64,000 nt of DNA. Origin: Protea cynaroides (Eukaryota > Streptophyta > Magnoliopsida > Proteales > Proteaceae). Below, piece by piece: positions 11,422 through 20,565 of the stretch; position 1 is the first letter of the stretch, and every line of letters begins with the position of its first letter. The position numbers were made by a program, and so were the translations under genes. The notes under the pieces were generated by a model that saw nothing but the letters and a program-made list of their open reading frames with translations, did no database searches and was not told the origin of the DNA. The stretch is taken from NCBI GenBank assembly GCA_028583415.1, contig CM053269.1, positions 52,295,322 through 52,359,321 on the forward strand. Reading direction: 5' to 3'.

Positions 11422-12644
11422 TACAACTATGGTGGAATCCAGGCCAAAAGCCATGGTGGAAGTTGTATTAATATTTCTAAGCCACCTAATGAAGCTGAAG
11501 AGGATGAATGCCAAGTGGAAATTATATCTAGCTGGAATATTGCTGAATACCTGCCAAAGGAGACTCAGGTAGGTCTACTTCTCGGCATACTTTTATAGTG
11601 CATTATCTGTTTAGCAGTTTCATGGTTTCTGGCAGATTATGGTTTCATTGATGGAAGTAATTTCCTACTAAAATTATGTACCAACAATAATATCCTTCGA
11701 CCAAATTGTAAAAGTTCCAACTATCTTCTGTGCTGCTGGGCAGGATCATTTTATGTTGATTGTTTCTGAATTTATGTACAAGCCGTGGAAGTTTGCACAA
11801 AAACTAACTGAAAATAGAGCATCTTTGATGGACGGAAACCAATGCACTCCATCAATCACCATTGCAGCTGCTGAGACTCTTGAATTACGTGTGACAGAAT
11901 TCCTTAAAGAGCAGGTCTTAACAAAGTCACCATCCAAATATTTTCATGATTTGTGCTTGTTTATAATTCCATGTCTTGTGATAGAATAAAGGTCTTCTTT
12001 CATTTGCAACAGATCAGTTCTTACTTCACGGACAAGCTTCTTAGGATTGTTCGGGACATTGTCCACCATGTCAAGGGACTGAACAAATCTGAGAATGATA
12101 ATACGTCTCATGGCCATGGGTCCCCTCACATAGCTGGTTCTAAAATACATAAGGGGGATGCGGCATTGGAGTTCATTAAGCATGCCTGTGCTGTTCTTGC
12201 TCTTGACCAAAATGTTCAGCATGATGTTCTGGTAATAATTCTAATTCTAAGTATATGCCGCATTAAAGGACAATACCCTTGTATTTATTTAGGAAACACT
12301 AGCGCAAGAGTTGCGCGCGTTGTGCCGTGCCACAGTGTGGACAGCCTTATGATCGTGAGGCAATGGAGAATGCTCTTCTTCAGATTGTCCGGCAGAGAGA
12401 ACGTCTCTACCATATCCAGGACCTTGTGTGCCGCAAGGGTAGTCAGGTGAAAGCTGCACATCTAGCTGAGCAGTGCACATGTGGCAGCTCATTCAGGTGC
12501 AACGAAGATGCATCTGAGTTTCACAGAAAAATGCAGGTTTTCCTAAACATAGCCATCCATAAAAAATTTCAACTTCTCCATGATTGTACATCATGGATTC
12601 TGGAAGTTAATAATGTGAAACCAAATGCAAGTTTGCTGCACTAA
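11422..12644 (+). pseudogene. POL2A: DNA polymerase epsilon catalytic subunit, C-terminal pseudogene
   Basis: This is the 3' end of the replicative polymerase gene. Exon 11422-11568 gives YNYGGIQAKSHGG to LPKETQ. Exon 11744-11914 gives DHFMLIVSEFMYKPWKFA to LKEQ. Exon 12013-12231 gives ISSYFTDKLLRIVRDIVH to HDVL. Exon 12293-12644 carries the second C-terminal zinc module (CAVPQCGQPYDREAMENALL, then AEQCTCGSSFRC). It is broken. The exon for the first zinc module, expected after HDVL, is absent. A one-base frame slip lies near 12311-12322 before CAVPQCG. The expected 'CxxC' at LVC reads CRKGSQ, losing a metal-ligand Cys. All upstream catalytic exons are missing. Splice sites are mostly kept, so it arose from genomic DNA, not from a processed transcript. 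Confidence 0.85.
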
Positions 12645-13365
12645 CATATGAGCTAGGCATGAAGTGAAAGAGTGATCTGGGCCTATGCCTTTGTAGCAAG
12701 TGATGAAAAGCAATAGTAATTGCAAGCATATGGAAGCAACTAGAGATGTTGATGAGCCGGATCCTCTTATGATTTCTGCTCCATCTATACTCAATTGTGT
12801 TTCCAATGAGTCAAACAGGCTCTGACATGGGTTTTCGCATCACAAGCCATGGATTAAAAGGAGTTTACTCAATTTGACCTCTCTGCCAGGCCCATTGCTG
12901 TAGTTTGACTCTGTATCATAGTCTTAACGGAATTCGTTCTTGATGAAATGAAATGGCAATTTATTAATGTATCATAGTTTGTTACTATACGAAGTGAAAA
13001 TTAGCAAATTCTTCCATTTATCAAGAACATCAAATATAAATTAGGAAAATGTACAAATTACAATCTGGAAACTGGAAAGGCATCTTGTATAAGGAAATGA
13101 AAAATCTATTTGCATGAGAGATGTGCACTGATTTCCAACAGGACTCGTTTTGTCAGTTGTTTTATTTGATTCCTCCGTCTTTCTATTTATTTCCAAGAGT
13201 ATGTATCTAAGAGTTTTTCCCTCAAATATCTCCAATTTCCATAATGTGAAATGATATCTGTTTCATTATCAGAAACTGGGAAGTACCAGAGAACCATGTC
13301 TACTTATCAGAACCTCCACTGGTGTAGAAACTTTTTCTCCCAACCGAGTTGTGATCTTACCATAG
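12645..13365. other. No gene recognised
   Basis: Sequence between the polymerase pseudogene and the LTR. No conserved protein, RNA gene or repeat boundary is visible. Confidence 0.35.
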
Positions 13366-14124
13366 TGTTACGGTCGGAAATCGCCCGCCGGTCTGCGATC
13401 CGAGCAACCTGCAATCACAGAGATGAGACAAGGGAGTTGGGTGGCTAAGCCCCGGGTACACTCCGATGCCTAAGTCAGATTCCCAATGTAAACAGTCAAG
13501 AGATAGCCGGAAGCTATCTCCAGTTTAAAGAAAGAGGGGAACGATGAGAGAGTTTGAGCGTACGAGAATGAATGGAGAGATTGTTAGATGATTTACCTTG
13601 AGGGATCGTCTCTACTTATAAAGATTGGGAAGAAGCACGGAGGCACCAGGACTCAGGGAAGTAGGTCGCCACTAGGATTGCCAAGTGTCGTTCTAAAGGA
13701 CACCCGGGTCATAGACTCTGAGTAGGAGTGGGAGACTGTAGCCAAGGAAGCTAAATCGGTCAAAGTAAGAGTGGTATGTGTCACCACACGGATAGTTGCA
13801 TGACCGTGATGATCGGCATCGTATCGTACTAGGAGAAGGACTCCTCTGACGTGACATAGTCACCTTAGGACTCTGACCTCTGACCAAGAAACGTAACCGA
13901 ATAGGTCTATACTTTCGACCAGCACCGTGTCCGAATAGGACTGTATCTCCGCCCAGGAGATGTATCCGGATAGAATTATGACTCCGACCAGACAAGGCCG
14001 AGCACCACTTTATCATGACTCCGACCAGATAAGGCTGAGCACCACTTTATCATGCTTGGTCGGCCTAGGTGATTTTGGGTGCCACGTGTAAGATTTCCAT
14101 TGGGTGATGTTTTTCCCCCATAAC
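13366..14124 (-). mobile_element. Long terminal repeat, probably the 3' LTR of a minus-strand element
   Basis: A 759-bp block bounded by TG...CA (TGTTACGG at the left, CCATAACA at the right). The same sequence occurs as a 716-bp copy at 61243-61958 and as fragments at 40984-41110 and 58625-58930. On the minus strand it starts TGTTATGGGGG. The right neighbour, read toward the LTR, ends in a purine-rich GCAAGGGGCATC, a weak polypurine tract. No TSD joins the two sides (catag / gatgc), as expected when one side is internal element sequence. Confidence 0.65.
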
Positions 14125-14334
14125 AGATGCCCCTTGCACTATCGGATGCGAGGGATTCGATAGTGCAAATGTCCTTTGACTGGCAGCTTCGATAGCTAAC
14201 AGTTTAGCCGAGTTTGACTAATCGGTATTGCATGTTACTACGCCAAGTGCGTTTGTAGAGGACTAGAAAAATTGCTAAGTGTTGAATGTGCCGAGTGTTG
14301 ACGTAACTAGGTTGAATCAGATCTACTTACCCCT

Positions 14335-15095
14335 TGCCCTGCTCAAGTATGCTTGTGGAATTGAGCAGGCGGAGATGCGTGAGGTCTGCGTGCTACTCAG
14401 GCTTGCTTGTAGACCTAGGTAGGTAGATTCAGGTGTGGTTTGCGTGCTACTCGGGTCTGCTTGTGGACTGGAGTAGGCAGATTCAGGTATGGTCTGCGTG
14501 CTACTCTGGTCTGCTTGTGGACTAAAGTAGGCCGATTCAGGTATGGTCTACGTGCTACCCTGGTCTGCTTGTGGACCAGAGTAAGCAAATTCAGGTATGG
14601 TCTGTGTGCTACCCTGGTCTGCTTGTGGACCAGAGTAAGCAGATTCAGGTATAGTCTGCGTGCTACCCTGATCTGCTTGTGGACCGGAGTAGGCAGATTC
14701 AGGTATGGTCTGCGTGCTACCCTGATCTGCTTATGGACTAGAGTAGGCAGATTCAGGTATGGTCTGCGTGCTATCCTGGTCTGTTTGTAGACCAAAGTAG
14801 GCAGATTCAGGTATGGTCTGCGTGCTACCCTGGTCTGTTTGTGGATCAGAGTAGGCAGATTCAGGTATGGTATGCGTGCTACTCTGATCTGCTTGTGGAC
14901 CAGAGTAGGCAGATTCAGGTATGATCTGCGTGCTACCCTGGTCTGTTTGTGGACTAGAGTAGGAAGATTCAGGTATGGTCTGCGTGCTACTTTGGTCTGC
15001 TTGTGGACCGGAATAGGCAGATTCAGGTATGGTCTGTGTGCTACCTTGGTCTTCTTATGGACCAGAGTAGGCAGATTCAGGTATGATGAAGCCGA
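14335..15095. repeat. 54-bp tandem repeat array (about 14 units)
   Basis: The unit reads gattcaggtatggtctgcgt then gctaccctggtctgcttgtg then gaccagagtaggca, 54 bp. Because 54 is a multiple of three, the array keeps open frames on both strands (the minus frame repeats VHKQTRVARRPYLNLPTL every 18 residues). This is a property of the repeat, not evidence of a protein. It lies directly inside the LTR at 13366-14124. Confidence 0.9.
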
Positions 15096-15174
15096 ATGGA
15101 ACAGCATTGGAGAGTTGTTGAACCCCTTTGACATGGCACCGTCAGCCATTGGCGCGGCACAATCGACCATTGAC

Positions 15175-16235
15175 TTGGCACTCCTTTGTTGGTTGGCCTT
15201 CGTGGTCGGCCATTGACATAGCACAGTCGACCTTTCATGGTCGGTCTTTCATGGTCGGCCGTTGACATGGTACAGTCGGCCCTTCATGGTCGGCCATTGA
15301 CATGGCACTCATTTGTTGGTCGGCCTTTCACTGTCGGTCGTAATTTGTAGTAATGTTTTTTAATGTCTTTATTTGTTGTGTGTTGCTGAGTGCATGCCAT
15401 GGTACCCCTGAAGCATAGTCGGTATTGCTTCATGCAATGTCTAGTACGCTTAAAGTGTTGTCTTCGACCTGCACTAAGCGGGTGCTCCTAGTTGGTTCGA
15501 CTTTTGTCACCTAGCACAGTCGACCCTTCATGGTCGGTCTTTCATGGTCGACCGTTGACATGGTACAGTTGGCCCTTCGTGGTCGGCCACTGACATAGCA
15601 TAGCCGGTCCTTCATGGTCGGCCATTGACATGGCACAGTCGGCTCTTCGTGGTCGACCATTGACATAGCACAGCCGGTCCTTCATGGTCGGCCATTGACA
15701 TGGCACAGTCGGCTCTTCATGGTCGGTCATTGACATGGCACTCATTTGCTCTTCGTGGTCGGCCACTGACATAGCACAGTCGGTCCTTCGTGGTCGGCCA
15801 CTGACATAGCACAGCCGGTCCTTCATGGTCGGCCATTGACATGGCACAGTCGGCTCTTCGTGGTCGGCCAATGACATGGCACTCATTTGCTCTTTGTGGT
15901 CGGCCACTGACATAACACAGCCGGTCCTTCATGGTCGGCCATTGACATGGCACTCATTTGTTGGTTGGCCTTCGTGGTCAGCCATTGACGTAGCATAGTC
16001 GACCTTTCATGTCGGTCTTTCATGGTCGACCGTTGACATGGTACAATCGGCCCTTCGTGGTCGGCCATTGACATGACACTCATTTGTTGGCCGGCCTTCA
16101 TGGTCGGCCACTGACATAGCACAGCCGATCCTTCATGGTCGGTCATTGACATGGCATAGTCAGCTCTTCATGGTCGGCCATTGACATGGCACTCATTTTC
16201 TCTTCGTGGTCGGCCATTGACATGAGCAGGTCGGT
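15175..16235. repeat. 35-bp tandem repeat array with GGTCGGCC core
   Basis: Units of the form cacagtcggtccttcgtggt / cggccactgacatag, about 35 bp, repeat with variants and longer spacers through roughly 1 kb, interrupted near 15320-15500 by unrelated sequence. The phase rotates each unit, so no long frame is possible through it. Confidence 0.85.
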
Positions 16236-16580
16236 GTGAGCAGTTACCCATGAGTAGGTCGGCAATGAGTAGGTCGATCGTAAGAAGTCAGCCGTAAGCA
16301 AATGCATCGTGAGCTGATAGGCCATGATCTGGTCGGCCTTGGGAAGGTCGGCCAAGAGCTGGTCAGCCGTGAGCAAGTCGATCGTGATCTGATCGGCCAT
16401 GAGCGGGTCGGCCTTGAGTATGTTCGTCGAGAGCGAGTTAACAGTGAGCAAGTTGACCATGAGAAGGTCGGCCATGAGCTTGTCGACCAAGAAAAAGTCA
16501 TCCGTGAGCAGGTCAGCCATGATTTTGTAGGCCATGAGCTGGTCGTCCATGAGCTGATCTGCCATGAGAAGGTCTGCCAT
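16215..16580. repeat. 15-bp tandem repeat array
   Basis: Some 22 units of the form ggtcggccatgagct (15 bp), each diverged, share the GGTCGGCC core with the previous array. The minus frame reads as a five-residue repeat (MADQL-like), again a by-product of the unit length. Confidence 0.85.
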
Positions 16581-16700
16581 ATGTGGTACACTATGGCAGC
16601 GAATACGAGCTTGGCTAGGACATCACATTGGGACTTCCCTTTAAACTTCTTGAGCATCCATTTCCATTCTTGATCAAAAGGACGTATACTTTTGCTGACC
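16581..16700 (-). pseudogene. L1-type LINE fragment (zf-RVT region)
   Basis: The minus-strand translation EWKWMLKKFKGKSQCDVLA / KLVFAAIVYHIWQ matches the segment just before the RNase H of plant L1 LINEs ('...K...S....KLAFAA.VYHIWRERN'). It stops where the 15-bp array begins, so it marks the old sequence flanking the repeat-bearing element. Confidence 0.55.
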
Positions 16701-17600
16701 GGCCAACACTTCTCAAGGAAACATTGGATTATAATTCAGAAATATAGCAACTTTTTTTTTCTTTTTTTTGTTTGTGAATTGAATAAAGAATTATAGCAAC
16801 TTATCATATAGCTAGAAGACCAAATATATCATAAAATATGAAACAACTTATAGTTAAAGATATTAAAGGAGTGTTTGAACCCATGTTCTCATTTTAAGGG
16901 GAAATTCCTCAAGCACCTCTAGAAGGTTCTCATTGATGCAACTCTTCCATTTCTTACAAAAGCAACTGCAAAGCTGACTCTGGGGTTCTGTTCCTCTTAG
17001 TGCTCCTACAGCAACCCATATCTCTTCCTCAGTAGATTTCATGTACATGCAATCTCTGACATAAAGGGAAGCAAGGCTTACAATCTTTGGGTAAGAAATT
17101 CTATCTTCTCTTTCCTTTTTGGGGTTGGGGTGGGATTGGCAAAAAATCCCATCTGTTTGGTAATTTTTTATCTGAATTCATCATTCCTTTACCCCCAACT
17201 TTTATTTTTCAGTCGATCAGCTATACAGTCTAGTTAATCGTACCAGCTCAAATTCCTAACAACCTTTTTACCTTGGAAAGCATTACCTCGAGCCTTTCCC
17301 CTTTAGGTTATAGATGACAACAAAACAAAATATGAAGGGGAAAAAAATGTGGGGGAAATGAAGTTTCTTTGAAGCTCTGAACTCTTCCTCTGAAACAGTT
17401 AGGAACATTTCCATCCTTGATTCCATATTGTATCCTTGACCTGCCTATGCCAGGTCCTAAAACAGTAAAACTGGTGGGCTTTCTTTTGGTGCATGGTGTC
17501 AATGCTCTATCATACTTGTAGGCTGGCTTCTTTCCAAATAATGGGTCTATTTTCTCGAGTGTTTTACTTGTTTCACCCAGTGTTGCTAGTTATAATGGTT
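16701..17600. other. No gene recognised
   Basis: AT-rich, with poly-T near 16750. The short minus-strand frame at 16863-17048 shows no family motif that I can name. Confidence 0.35.
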
Positions 17601-18652
17601 CCATCCTTGATTGGTACTGATAGTATTGTCCTTTGTGAGCAGTTATTTTCTTGGGATGGACATATTCCTGAATCGTGGCTACATTCTATTGGAATCTGTG
17701 TACTAGAATTTTTGTCATTTCTTGGCATGTTTGAGCTTTGTTTGAGCTTTTGTGCTTCTGATATCTAAATTTCTACTCACTGCTACAACCAAATACTTAA
17801 ATATCTCTATAATAAAATAGAAAAATAAGAGAAGATGGAGAGAATTGATGTATCTTGCTCTTCTCCTTGTAGTTTATATTTATACAAAATAGAAGACAAT
17901 TATTAGATAGGATCTAGGATTCTGCAAGTCAGAGTCCTAGTCACAAACTAAAGATAATGTAAACTCAAAATAGGAAATGAAAACTTACAGCCTAATTGGT
18001 AAAGGAAACTAATAAACTAACTAAGAGTCCATATACTAATAGGAGTACAAGTCCTAGAAACTAGCACTAACTACTTTAATTAAGTCAAAGCAGTGTTCGG
18101 TTACAATTTTATAACACTAACAATCTCCATGTGGAATTGCTTTTAACGTAGAATATGATTCCTCCACTCAAGCAATGGGACTAGATGTTGACACCTTGGC
18201 TCTTTGGACTCTGAGTCATTTTTTATTTTAGTAGTCTAGTGTTTGTGCTCCTTTTATGGAATTAACATTTGGACCCAAAGATCTTGTTACTAAATCAGAG
18301 GCATATTCAACAGTAAACAGTGAACAGATTCATAGAAAGAAGAAGAAAACAGATCAATACGGTTTAGAATTACCCTACTTGACCTCCTAGTCATTTATTT
18401 GTGAGATATGGAAATTTTGTAAATATTAATAGACCCCTAACTTATCACACAGAAGTCTCTTGCTATAACTGTAATTACAAATATGTTCCTGCAATGAATT
18501 CCCTATTGTACTTCTTATAACACCCATTCAAGCTAGGGCATAGATGTTAATCTGCTAGCTTGGAACAACTTTGTTAAAGAAGTATTCTGAAACAAGGTTT
18601 TGGTAAACATATCACGAAGTTGATTTTCGGAGCTGACAAAAGCAGTAGATAT

Positions 18653-18953
18653 TATTAGGACCCCACATCCATTATGAGTGGGATTTCTGTCTCTTCATGT
18701 ATTATGAGTCCCCCACCTAATATAGTAGTCTTTTGGGTTGGAACCTGACATGGTAGCAGAGCAGGTCTCTAATCCTGCCGTGGGTTCCGATTATGCCTCC
18801 GTGATCCTTCCACTTGTAGGGTCCATTCTGATCAGCCTACACATGTTGGGGAGTGTTAGGATCCCACATCAGTTAGGAGTGTGATTTTCATATCTTCATA
18901 TACGTGTGAGTCCCTCCACTTAATGGGCTAGTCTTTTGGGTTGGAATCTGACA
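18653..18953 (+). mobile_element. Miniature LTR retrotransposon (SMART/TRIM), 301 bp
   Basis: LTRs of 98 bp (18653-18750) and 100 bp (18854-18953) both end in CTGACA. LTR2 begins TGTTAGG; LTR1 begins TATTAGG. A tRNA-Met-type primer-binding site follows LTR1 (TGGTAGCAGAGC at 18751-18762; the usual form is TGGTATCAGAGC). A purine-rich tract GTTGGGGAG precedes LTR2. The internal region is only 103 bp with no coding capacity. The 5-bp TSD is perfect: GATAT at 18648-18652 and 18954-18958. Removing it restores the copia RNase H frame. Confidence 0.92.
18751..18762 (+). other. Primer-binding site (tRNA-Met type) of the miniature LTR element
   Basis: TGGTAGCAGAGC immediately after LTR1, one base from the canonical TGGTATCAGAGC. 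Confidence 0.8.
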
Positions 18954-19667
18954 GATATAACCTTCTCTACAACATCTCTCACAAAGTCAACTTCAACGTG
19001 TTTCATCCTCATGAAAACTGGATAACTAGCAATATAAATTGTTGCCTGAATGTTATAAAACATCTCTATAGGCTTATAAATAGGAAATATTGTTCTTGCA
19101 TAACAGATTTTAACCACATCAACTCACAAGTTGCGTTATCCATAGCTCAATACTTAGCCTCAACACTTAACAGATCTATTTGATATAACTCATGGATGGG
19201 ATAAGGATCAGTAAATTCAGCATGTCCCCTCTATCTCTCTAAACTCATGTAATGGTCTTAAATTTTTGTTTTTACTTATAAGTTTTCCAGAAAATTCTTT
19301 ATTTTCCAAGGGGGGTGTGTGTGCGGTTCTTGACTAAATTGTTTTGTTGATGGTTATCCTCTTAGATATTGGGCATTGGCAGTGCCAGTTTATGCTATGG
19401 TTACAGTAGTATTGACCATGGTATTTTACCTTGGTCTGAACTTCATGGCGACTCCACCTCCAACTTCCTTGAACACAATATTTGGTAAGGCTTATGCATG
19501 CATTTGTTTTATTACTTTTGTTCTTAACAAGGATTTTGTTATCTATTTATAAATTCAAGGTTTTAGTTAAGGTTGTTTAAAATTGTTTGGCTTTCAATGG
19601 CTAGGGGAATAAAGAGCCTGGAGAATTTTTATGTGGTTATAAAAATTAGTGAAATGTTAGATTCAGA

Positions 19668-19853
19668 TTGAAGGATCTAAAAGTGCTAGGGGCAGACCTA
19701 AGATGACGTTAGGGAAGGTAGTGAAGAAAGACATGTATAGCTTAGGCCTTGCTTCAAGTATGGCATTGAACAAAGCTGACTGGCGGACAAGAATCCATGT
19801 AGCCGACCACATTTAGTTGGTATAAGGCTTTGTCGTTGTTGTTGTTGTTGTAT
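19668..19853 (+). mobile_element. RTE-clade LINE 3' end with (TTG)n tail
   Basis: The translation GRPKMTLGKVVKKDMYSLGL then ALNKADWRTRIHVADH matches the C-terminal end of plant RTE reverse-transcriptase proteins. It is followed at 19832-19850 by (GTT)n, the usual RTE microsatellite tail. It is a 5'-truncated insertion in a PIG-P intron. Confidence 0.75.
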
Positions 19854-20015
19854 GAAAATTAACGAAATGGATGACTCTTCTGAATTTATTAAAAGCTAGA
19901 TGATTAATCCTTATGATAGAGTTGTTTTACTCTTTCTCCATACCATCAATCATTGCATACTAACACTGCACTGGGGAGGGGGATTGTTATAACGACCCAA
20001 ATCCATATGATGTGG

Positions 20016-20108
20016 ACCACAGTTGTCAAGGAGTCGCCTAAGCATCCAGGCGCCCTTGTGACGCCTTAGAATATCAGGCGCCTTGGTCGCCTAGACACCT
20101 TGACAACT
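20016..20108. mobile_element. 93-bp foldback MITE with 9-bp TSD
   Basis: The ends AGTTGTCAAGG (20021) and CCTTGACAACT (to 20108) are inverted repeats, with internal GGCGCC-type palindromic parts. ATGATGTGG occurs on both sides (20007-20015, 20109-20117), a 9-bp duplication typical of Mutator-like elements. Confidence 0.75.
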
Positions 20109-20565
20109 ATGATGTGGCCTGACACCAATTCTAACATAATCCATTAAAAGTAGAAGCAAAGTTTTCCTTCATATCAAGTAATAAAAACCTTCAAAGCCAA
20201 ACCACAAATACTCATAGCACAACACATGGGAAGTCTCCAAGTATAAGGGCTATTAAAGTCAAACATGTCTGGTGACAAAGTACAAACTAAACCCAAAAGT
20301 CAAAACCTGTGTTTTAAATTTAAGTTATTCATTTTTGTTTGGCAGATGAATATAGTAGATCACCTTCAAGCTTTGTGCCTTCTGGGATAGAATACGAGCA
20401 TCCTATTGAGCCAATATTTGATTTGCATGTCAGCCAAGTAAATGATCTACTAAGCGAGACTGCATATGAAATCAGTTCTTTTAGGGATTTACGAGAGTCG
20501 TACACAATACAATATTGATGCAAAATCCTACTTTTCAGGATAAAAAAGTGCCAAAATCAGAGTAC

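Larger units (their letters stand above)
17780..19200 (-). mobile_element. Ty1/copia 3' fragment (RNase H end plus 3' LTR)
   Basis: On the minus strand, about 19190-18959 encodes ATIYIASYPVFMRMKHVEVD and FVRDVVEKVI. After an interruption, 18652-18500 continues with STAFVSSENQLRDMFTKTL, the standard copia RNase H ending. A likely LTR of 343 bp (17780-18122) follows, starting TGTTAGTGTTATAA on the minus strand. The interruption is the miniature LTR element at 18653-18953. The upstream pol is absent. Confidence 0.75.
17600..20518 (+). pseudogene. PIGP: PIG-P (GPI-GlcNAc transferase subunit P) gene, 5' part decayed
   Basis: PIG-P is a small two-helix membrane subunit of the enzyme that starts GPI-anchor synthesis at the ER. 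Exon 19366-19484 encodes YWALAVPVYAMVTVVLTMVF and YLGLNFMATPPPTSLNTIF. Exon 20346-20518 encodes DEYSRSPSSFVPSGIEYEHP, then IEPIFDLHVSQVNDLL, ending at TGA 20516-20518. Both exons are open and their phases fit. Further upstream, 17640-17700 retains VIFLGWTY and PESWLHSIGI in two different frames (a 2-bp loss between them). The expected SYYPSR end and its donor are gone, and no first exon is visible. The intron between 17700 and 19366 contains a copia fragment with a miniature LTR element nested in it. The next intron holds a LINE 3' end and a MITE. The stop is 47 bp from the stop of the convergent aldo/keto reductase gene. A transcript starting elsewhere cannot be excluded. Confidence 0.75.

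Noticed and set aside
14415..15224. 269-codon open frame with 18-residue repeats on the minus strand
   Set aside because: It is the translation of a 54-bp tandem repeat. The opposite strand is equally open, and no start context or conserved domain supports a protein.
15175..16235. Regularly spaced 35-bp repeats suggestive of a CRISPR array
   Set aside because: Units are contiguous without unique spacers, they drift in sequence, and the genome is a plant nuclear one.
17493..17768. 91-codon open frame
   Set aside because: Only the PESWLHSIGI part is conserved (PIG-P). The rest is chance frame through a decayed exon and intron.
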